Source: Batkoa obscura (lineage: Eukaryota > Entomophthoromycota > Entomophthoromycetes > Entomophthorales > Batkoaceae). Taken from it: DNA of 64,000 bases. A program made the translations under genes and the position numbers. Positions 57,691 to 64,000 of this stretch are shown here, one piece after another. The stretch spans positions 1,054,001 to 1,118,000 of the forward strand of contig JASVEC010000005.1 in assembly GCA_030770535.1 (NCBI GenBank). Direction: 5' to 3'. The notes beneath the pieces are model-generated. The model was not told where the DNA came from and searched no databases. It saw only the letters and a program-made list of their open reading frames with translations. How positions within the stretch are numbered: position 1 is the stretch's first letter; every line of letters begins with the position of its first letter.

Positions 57691-58423
57691 ATAATAGCCT
57701 TATTAACTTTGAGATTGAGCTATTAAATTGAATGAGATTTTGAATTAAAAAATCAAATTGAATGATTATCTCCATAATAAAAATACAACAAACTTTTGTA
57801 CTAATTAACACTTGTATAAATATTAAAATATGACAACCATCCCATTAACGGATTTAAAACTATTTTAATGCTATTAACTTTGATGGAATCGAAATTTATT
57901 TAAAATAAAATAAGATGAGCTAATATCAAACCTGCATAAACTACCAACCAACTTGATTGCAACTTAAATTTCATAAAAAAATGACTAAAAAAGCGTGCAT
58001 AAAAATTAAGGAAAATTGGTAAAAGGGGAAAGTATGGGGGAATAAAAGGAAATAAGCTATAGATTGAAAGAAAAAAAGGGTACCAAAACATATCGTTAGA
58101 ATCAAAGAAAAAAGATATTTGATTAGTTCAATATGGAAAAAGAGACAAAAAAGAATTACATAATACTATTTTTTATTAATAGGTTATAAAAATTTCCAAG
58201 GAGGGTAAAGAAAGTAAGTTAGTTGAAACCTATAATGCAATTAAAATCTCATTTTCATTAGTATTGCCTCGATTCAAGCACAATGTATATAATTTTATAT
58301 TCATTTAATATATGAAATGTTAAAAGTATATAAGAACCAAAGAATCTAAGGTATGTGATCTTTGATTTCATTCAAAATAAAAAACAAAGCATAACTCAAA
58401 TTTTATAATTCATAATTAATAAA

Positions 58424-59353
58424 ATGATGATCAACACTAAGATGAATAAAGCTTCATTCGTGAAGACAATGAAAAATTTGAAGCCATTTGGACGTAAACA
58501 AAAGAAGCGATTCCTCGAAGGTATTGTAGTCCAAAGCTTAACAGGGGATACGATTATGGTAAATAACCTCTGGGAAAACAACACAGTCATATTAAAAGTG
58601 TTGAGAAGATTTGGTTGTCCCCTATGTCGATATGAATCCCGATTACTATCTGATCTTAAGCCATATTTTGATGAGTTAAATGTCAAATTAATTGGTATTG
58701 GTTTTGAAGAAGTAGGTTTACAAGAATTTATCGATGGTAAATATTGGGATTGGGATTTATATTTAGATACTGATCGTGCAGTACATAAAGCCTTAGGGTT
58801 AACAAAAATGTCGATCGTACAAGGGTTATCTGACTTACTTACGTTTGCTACAAGAACTGCTGTAAAAGCAGCAAACTCTATTGGTATCTCAGGAGATATT
58901 TATGGCGATGGATTTCAATTAGGTGGTACATTTATCGTTGGGCCTGGGAATACTGGTTTATTATATGAATATCGACAAACTAGTTCAGCTGTTTTTCCTT
59001 CCATTAAAGAAATGTTTAAAATCTGTGGTGGGGATCCTTCTATTATCGATGAAGTTAGTCCACAAGAATGTTTGTTTTACAGCGAATCGATTGCACCTAA
59101 ATCAGTGGCCAATACTGAAGCTTCTTCAAAGAAATCATATAGAACAGCTAAATCTGGGTCTATCCTTCATAGTAGAGTTGAATCTTCATCTTCCAATGAA
59201 TTGGATTCAATCTTGGATGATTTGGATGATGTTGGTTTACCATTTAATTTCAACGATGTGGATAGTGAAGTAAGTTCGTTTAAGAAGAGTAATGTATTGT
59301 CTTATTATAGTGATGATGATTCCGATGATTCTGATTATCTTTCTGCCTCTTAA
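58424..59353 (+). CDS. Peroxiredoxin-like 2 (PRXL2/AhpC-TSA_2) protein
   Basis: Intronless, 309 residues. After a basic N-terminus, residues about 55-215 form a thioredoxin-like fold of the PRXL2/AAED1 type. The redox motif is VLRRFGCPLCRYESRLL (CPLC). Then come LNVKLIGIGFEEVGLQEFID, YLDTDRAVHKALGL and LGGTFIVGPGNTGLLYEYRQ. The last 90 residues are Ser/Asp-rich and probably disordered, ending in an acidic SDDDSDDSDY segment. Relatives reduce peroxides or prostaglandin endoperoxides with thioredoxin; the function in fungi is not settled. The start MMINTKMNK could alternatively be the second methionine. Confidence 0.8.
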   Translation: MMINTKMNKASFVKTMKNLKPFGRKQKKRFLEGIVVQSLTGDTIMVNNLWENNTVILKVLRRFGCPLCRYESRLLSDLKPYFDELNVKLIGIGFEEVGLQEFIDGKYWDWDLYLDTDRAVHKALGLTKMSIVQGLSDLLTFATRTAVKAANSIGISGDIYGDGFQLGGTFIVGPGNTGLLYEYRQTSSAVFPSIKEMFKICGGDPSIIDEVSPQECLFYSESIAPKSVANTEASSKKSYRTAKSGSILHSRVESSSSNELDSILDDLDDVGLPFNFNDVDSEVSSFKKSNVLSYYSDDDSDDSDYLSAS

Positions 59354-59421
59354 TTAAGATATTTTTTGTATTAATTGTGTTTAATCTTGTTATTTATTAA
59401 TAAATATTTTTGTATTCTTTA

Positions 59422-59526
59422 TATATGGTGATGTTTTTTTGGTTTCATTCTTTTTCTATTTTTAAGCGCTACTTGAGCGAAAAGGTTGTTAGTAAAATTC
59501 TTAAACAAAAAAATATATCCCTATAT
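59422..59526 (+). mobile_element. MITE family copy 9 (plus orientation)
   Basis: Begins TATATGGTGATGTTTTTTTG, core TTAAGCGCTACTTGAGCGA, ends AAATATATCCCTATAT. It lies about 70 bases after the PRXL2-like stop and so may be in that gene's 3' transcript region. Confidence 0.8.
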
Positions 59527-60407
59527 GGTTAGTACTATGTTTATTGCTGTTATTGAAGTTATCTGATGTTTAAAGAATCTTTTCATAAACATATAGCTTT
59601 ATTTAGATATTAAAAATATAATAAAAATGAAACTAAATTAAGCTATTCATTGATATATTATGACAAATTAGAATTATTAAAGTTAAAAATTTAAATGCTA
59701 ATCTTTTTATTATTTAAACTATTATTTGCTTTGCTTTCATATATGTTAACAAAATATAATAAAGTCAATAATTTTACTATACCGGGTACGTCAAAAAAAG
59801 AAATAACTATAAAAATCTCTGATTAAAATGTATCAGAATGCCTTCAATTTTACAGCTTTGTCCATCTTTTACACAACATTGCTAAAATTTAAAAAACTTA
59901 ACCCCTGTGAAATATCGCTTCATTAGCTCTAGGATTGATTATAATATAATAATCAATTCAGAGTTCCTTATATATATTTGCTGTGAGAATTGCTACCACC
60001 TGATTATGAAGAACTTATTGCCCACGTTTTAATGTCCATACTTGGCAACTATAATAAGGAATAACTGTTATAATGTTCCATATATATAGCCACCCAGTTG
60101 GAGTATAAAAGAGATTCTTCAACATACTAACTCGAGGCTTTTTTAATTGGATTACTCCCTGATAACGTATTATTAATAGAGTCACTAAGTCTTTCTGACA
60201 ATATCTTACATAGATTTTACAGTAGTATCTTCCATTATATTTGTTTTACATAATTCGTAGCTTATTACGTACTACTTTTATTAAGTTAAGTCTATCTTAG
60301 TTACATAAACTAAGACCGTTCGACTCAAGGCAAGTTAATTAAGCAAGAGTAGCTTTTGACTCCGACCACCGAGTATCAACTTTCACACCCCTCACAACTA
60401 ATGATCA

Positions 60408-60496
60408 ACAGGGATGTTTTTATTGGTTTCAATCACTTTCCCTTTTTTCAGAGCTATTGAGGGGAAAAGTGGATGAAACCAAAAAACATACTCATT
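60408..60496. mobile_element. MITE variant copy 10, symmetric fold-back
   Basis: Shorter (about 89 bp) and nearly palindromic. The left arm GATGTTTTTATTGGTTTCAA then TCACTTTCCC is mirrored by GGGAAAAGTGGATGAAACC and AAAAAACATACTC around a short AGAGCTATTGAG centre. Both ends therefore carry the GGYTTCATCACTTTTCC type of arm, unlike the other copies, whose two ends differ. Confidence 0.7.
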
Positions 60497-60732
60497 TTAT
60501 TTTCTTTATTTTTGAGCAAATTCGAAAAATAATAAACATGGTATGTTTGTAATCAATAAAAATTCAATATATTATATTGATGCCATGCTTGAAGAGGTTT
60601 ATTCCACAATGTATTATATGCTGTGTTCTATGCTTATAAACTTATCACAGATGTTGATAGACGTTAGGTCCACGAAATTTGTACTAACAGATAGCATAGA
60701 GGAATTTGTTTTTATAGAAGTTGGGCATTTGA

Positions 60733-60838
60733 CTTGGGGGTGTTTTTTTTGGCTTCATCACTTTTTCCTTCTTTTAAGCGCTATTTGAGTGAAAAGATTG
60801 TTAGTAAAATTCTTAAACATAAAAATACATCACCATAT
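60733..60838 (+). mobile_element. MITE family copy 11 (plus orientation)
   Basis: Begins CTTGGGGGTGTTTTTTTTGG, core TTAAGCGCTATTTGAGTGA, ends AAATACATCACCATAT. The internal sequence is close to copy 8. Confidence 0.8.
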
Positions 60839-61289
60839 ACTGCCTTAATCAGTATTTAATATTTTTAAACTGCATAAATATTTGCTGGAACATAGCAAAC
60901 GACCTAATAATACAACCAACTGTATTCGGGCTTTTTTGTTAAAGGAATTTTTATTACTGGTTGTAGCAAAAATCCATTTTGTGTAAAATAAGCTTTGCTT
61001 TTCTGTAAAAATATCAACACTGCTGCAGTTCTTTAACTGCACCATTAAATTAATGTTTTAATACTAAGATTGCTTTGAAAATTCAAGTTTTTATTGACTA
61101 TTTTCTATATAACATAAAATGTGAGAAATTAGTCATCTGCTCCAGAAGTAAAAAAACAAAGTATTAAAATTTTAACTAAGTTTTAGTTTTTAATTAACTA
61201 ATTAACGTTTCAAGCTTAAATTAAAAATTTAAACCACTCAATAACTAGTCTTTTATTAATTTAATAAAACTAATACAGCTAATTAAACA

Positions 61290-61700
61290 ATGCCAATTAA
61301 TCAACCTAGCGAAGCTGCACATGTAAACACACCTCAATCACTACCATTAAGAAAAAAGAAAATCACTATCTAACAAGTTCACTCCCGTATAAAAGTATTA
61401 AAAACTTATGCTCAATCGTTGGATCCTATCCCCGGTTTACCCATCAAAATTGGACTTGATGGGCTTATCGGATTAATCCCTGTTATTGGAAATAGTGCAA
61501 TCTCTACCTTATCTATAATACCAATCATCCCAACTAAAGATTCAAATTTACCAAAACATATGAAAATAATCAGTACAAAATTTTCCTAAAAAACTTCAAC
61601 ATTGTTCGGCAATTACTTTTACATGTACTAAAATGCAAAAGGAATTTCTAGATAATGTTATACAATAATTTTGAACACTAAAAGATTATTCTCAAGTTTC
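61290..61700 (+). pseudogene. DUF4112-like relic
   Basis: An ATG opens MPINQPSEAAHVNTPQ..., soon followed by a stop. The next reading, LKTYAQSLDPIPGLPIKIGL then DGLIGLIPVIGNSAI, matches the signature of the small DUF4112 membrane-protein family (IPG...GLDxLIGLIPxxGD). The usual acidic residue after the Gly is Asn here, and the reading is lost again after STLSIIPIIP. Broken by at least one stop early and others later; no splice arrangement that rescues it was found. Confidence 0.55.
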
Positions 61701-61762
61701 TTTTGTCTAAGCAAATTCTAAATGTAATAAATGATTCGCTCATGAAACTTAAACTAAAAACT

Positions 61763-61817
61763 TAATTTTTACACTTAATTTTTACACTCAATTTTTATAC
61801 TTAATTTTTACACTTAA
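61763..61817. repeat. Tandem ~13-mer repeat upstream of ISD11
   Basis: Four near-identical units of TTAATTTTTACAC follow one another just before the ISD11 start, with single-base variants (TCAATTTTTATAC). They lie within 75 bases of the ATG and thus in the promoter or 5' leader. Confidence 0.85.
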
Positions 61818-61836
61818 CTTTTTAACTTTTTTTAAA

Positions 61837-62184
61837 ATGTTAATGAAAGCCATAGCAAATAGCACCAGACGTGTAACAAGACCCTTAGAAAGAATTACTG
61901 TATCAGCCTATTCAACCCAAAAAGTACAAAATTTGCCTAATAAACAACAAGTATTGTCGGTGTATAAACAGCTTTTAAAACAATGCCAAAAGTTTAATGG
62001 TTATAACTTTCAACAATATGGTTTGCGTCGTACTAAGGACGCTTTTAGAAGTAACAAGGACTTGAAGGATAAACAAGAGATTCTAAATTGTTACAATAAG
62101 GCTTTGGAAGACTTGGAGGTGATTAAAAGACAAACGCTCATTTCCTCTTTATTTAGTGCTGATAAATTGGTGATCGAAAAATAA
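61837..62184 (+). CDS. ISD11: Fe-S assembly LYR protein Isd11 (LYRM4)
   Basis: Intronless, 115 residues. A basic, Ser/Arg/Thr-rich N-terminal extension of about 30 residues looks like a mitochondrial presequence. The LYR-family helix follows as VLSVYKQLLKQCQKF (VYK replaces LYR). GLRRTKDAFRSNKDL, then LEDLEVIKRQTLISSLFSAD and KLVIE match Isd11. Isd11 stabilises the cysteine desulfurase Nfs1 in the mitochondrial matrix for iron-sulfur cluster assembly. The tyrosine-containing motif departs slightly from L-Y-R, as in some fungal members. Upstream it carries a tandem 13-mer repeat. Confidence 0.9.
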   Translation: MLMKAIANSTRRVTRPLERITVSAYSTQKVQNLPNKQQVLSVYKQLLKQCQKFNGYNFQQYGLRRTKDAFRSNKDLKDKQEILNCYNKALEDLEVIKRQTLISSLFSADKLVIEK

Positions 62185-63529
62185 TATTAAAGTATGAGTT
62201 TAAACGAGAGGTAATAGAGATTTAATCTAGTTTATTTTTTTTTTTTTAAATAGTCGTTTTCTTATTACTGCTTTTAAAATTGTTTGATGTTAGAATTTAG
62301 AATTTAGAATTTAGAATTTAGAATTTAGAATTACATTTTTAAATTTATTTTAAAAAGTGATAAAAGATCTAGGGTCAAAAGTGGATGCTATACTTATTTA
62401 TTACTCTTGTTTTGTTTAACTCTACTAAAAGAGTTTATTTTAAATATCAGCTAAGATCACTACATTTAGTTTAGCATCATTTAATATTATCAATTAAACT
62501 TAAACGCATTCATGAAGACCTAAGTAAGAATGTTATAGAGATTGTTCTTTTTATTTAGCTATATAGTTTTCTTATTTTTCAAACTATCATTTTAAGTATT
62601 TTTAATTATTCAATCCATTACTCGATATACATTAAACAAATAAACATATATAAATAATTGTTTAAATAATTGGTTTTATCAGATTGTATTTTTTTGCTTA
62701 GTCAATTTAAAATTTTGATTTTGGGCAAATCTATAGCAATTGAATAAAATTGGGCAAGCTGCTTATGTGGATGGTTTATGCCATATCTAACATTAGCTCA
62801 AGATGGGAATATTAGTTGTAGGCAAAAATAGAATAAAATATAGTCAAAGTTATTAACCAAGCATCTGGTTTAAAAAGTCCTACTTTGGAAATGATATCAA
62901 ATTCAAAACAAAATGTATTCTGATTAAAGTATATTACTACAATACAATCGATGCCAATATTCTGTCTGTTTAATAATGTATACAGTACATCAATGATACA
63001 ATAATTAAACTATCGATTCTACTATACATTGATAACTTAGTGAATTAGCAGTATTTAGTAATTTTTATGTTACAACTTATCAATAAGTGACTCATTTGAA
63101 TTTATTTAATAGGAATTCAATTAATCTAGCTTTGGATAAACCACTATTTGAATTTTTTTACATTTAAGGATCAGGTGATTTAACTAAAATTCCATTCATC
63201 GAGAATAAAATTGAATAATAGATCGATTTGATTTGTTCAATTAATTTCGAAATATAATTCCTAAACTTAAGTTGCATATTTAGAAAGCTAAAAAATATAT
63301 AATGCTAGTTAATACTCCTTATTACCTCTTATAGTCTAAAAAATGAATCCTTGAACATTTAAATATAGAGATTATGTTTTATTTTACTGCACGGTTATTG
63401 ATTAAAACGACGAATCATTTATTGAGATTATTCAATAAACCAACCATATTTTTACATCATTAATTAGTGCTACTACATAAGCCTCCTCAACTCTCAATCC
63501 TTTCTTTAACTTTCTATTTATCTTTAGCG
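62185..63529. other. Spacer between ISD11 and GCV2
   Basis: AT-rich. Contains an AGAATTT heptamer tandem at 62292-62331; no other recognisable feature. The GCV2 promoter should be at its right end, which is pyrimidine-rich (TCCTTTCTTTAACTTTC near 63498). Confidence 0.45.
62292..62331. repeat. AGAATTT heptamer tandem repeat
   Basis: About six perfect copies of the 7-mer TAGAATT in a row, roughly 110 bases after the ISD11 stop. Confidence 0.9.
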
Positions 63530-64000
63530 ATGCTTCATCAGATCTTAAGGCAGACATTTAAGCGCAATTTAACTAGGGCAACTTTATCCCGCGTCCCTAC
63601 TCTTTCTTATCCAAAATCTTTGCCTACCTTACGTACTCATCATACACAAGTACCAGCACCAAAAGATGTATTTGCGCCTCTCGATACCTTTGTCAATCGT
63701 CATAATGGGTCTGAAGAAGATCAAATAAAAGAAATGCTATCCGCTTTGGGGGTTGAAAATGTAGAAACTTTACTTTATCAAGCTATTCCAGATTCGATCC
63801 GTTCTGAAACTCTTTCAAGTATGGATGATGGTTTTAGTGAATCGGAATTAATTAAACGTATTCGATATATCGCGGATCAAAATCAACTTTATCGTAGTTA
63901 TATTGGTACTGGATATACTGGTACTATTGTGCCAGCTGTAATTCAAAGAAACATTTTAGAATCTCCTGGGTGGTATACTCAATATACCCCTTATCAACCA
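63530..64000 (+). CDS. GCV2: Glycine decarboxylase P protein, N-terminal part
   Basis: 157 residues before the window ends. The N-terminus (MLHQILRQTFKRNLTRATLS) is a mitochondrial presequence. P-protein blocks follow: PLDTFVNRHNGSEEDQIKEM, LSALGVENVETLLYQAIPDS, and YRSYIGTGYTGTIVPAVIQR then NILESPGWYTQYTPYQP. The enzyme decarboxylates glycine in a pyridoxal-phosphate-dependent step of the mitochondrial glycine cleavage system. The lysine-bearing C-terminal half lies outside the window. No intron in the visible part. Confidence 0.93.
   Translation, partial: MLHQILRQTFKRNLTRATLSRVPTLSYPKSLPTLRTHHTQVPAPKDVFAPLDTFVNRHNGSEEDQIKEMLSALGVENVETLLYQAIPDSIRSETLSSMDDGFSESELIKRIRYIADQNQLYRSYIGTGYTGTIVPAVIQRNILESPGWYTQYTPYQP

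Larger units (their letters stand above)
56147..58423. other. Gene-poor stretch with MITE and thioredoxin-like relic
   Basis: About 2.3 kb. It contains the dUTPase copy C promoter, a MITE at 56723-56829 and a possible thioredoxin-fold relic at 57508-57690. No intact gene seen. Confidence 0.45.
59354..61289. other. Gene-poor stretch with three MITE copies
   Basis: MITE copies at 59422-59526, 60408-60496 and 60733-60838. Around 59930-60400 the sequence is less AT-biased, and a short reading LPPDYEELIAHVLMSILGNY (about 59990-60050) suggests an unidentified relic. No intact gene. Confidence 0.45.

Noticed and set aside
57900-58091. Minus-strand open frame of 63 codons, Phe/Pro-rich and membrane-like
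   Set aside because: Low-complexity AT-rich reading without start context, splice partners or family features.
60543-60788. Open frame of 81 codons on the plus strand
   Set aside because: Ends inside MITE copy 11 and shows no family features; probably chance.
11156-60838. CRISPR-like repeated units
   Set aside because: The repeats are dispersed, occur in both orientations, have inverted ends and no regular spacers; they are MITEs in a eukaryote.

Overview
The window is an AT-rich eukaryotic chromosome segment from an early-diverging fungus. Most housekeeping genes have one to six very short introns (about 43-75 bases, GT-AG). Several proteins are typically fungal: Opi3, Atg27, a SUN-family wall protein, Oct1 and Vps23. 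A sepiapterin reductase and a large F-box/leucine-rich-repeat family suggest an entomophthoroid such as Conidiobolus; that is inference from gene content, not a database match.

Layout. 0.4-2.6 kb: ARV1 and RRP8. 2.9-6.6 kb: two tandem F-box/LRR genes. 6.7-9.5 kb: OPI3, IMP2 and an orphan coiled-coil gene. 9.5-15 kb: gene-poor, with miniature inverted-repeat elements (MITEs) and a decayed F-box gene. 15-23 kb: dense conserved genes (sepiapterin reductase, LEA-2 membrane protein, IST3/RBMX2, ATG27, aldo-keto reductase, SEC61 alpha). 23-25 kb: gene-poor, with a tRNA-like relic and a MITE. 25-30.8 kb: an Asn/Thr/Gln-rich secreted protein with four CPxCW modules, VPS23, and a SUN-family protein with acidic and His tracts. 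31-41 kb: three intact F-box/LRR genes plus LRR-like relics. 41.7-48.6 kb: dUTPase, PhyH-like dioxygenase, OCT1, tRNA-His and RAD51. 49.8-56.2 kb: a mirror-image decayed copy of the 37-42.7 kb block (dUTPase relic, two F-box relics, two MITE insertions), then a further dUTPase copy indistinguishable by eye from the first. 58-64 kb: PRXL2-like protein, several MITEs, a DUF4112 relic, ISD11 and the start of GCV2.

The housekeeping genes belong to no single pathway. They cover membrane lipid handling (ARV1, OPI3), protein translocation and mitochondrial import processing (SEC61, IMP2, OCT1), Fe-S assembly (ISD11), rRNA methylation (RRP8), splicing (IST3), trafficking and autophagy (VPS23, ATG27), and DNA maintenance (RAD51, dUTPase). 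The accessory layer is the F-box/LRR family, in which intact genes, relics, an inverted segmental duplication and MITE insertions show gene birth and decay. I found no operon-like defence cassette, CRISPR array or biosynthetic cluster. The best leads are the inverted duplication with three dUTPase copies, the ~107-bp MITE family, the four-module CPxCW protein, and a structured intergenic segment near 49.1 kb.
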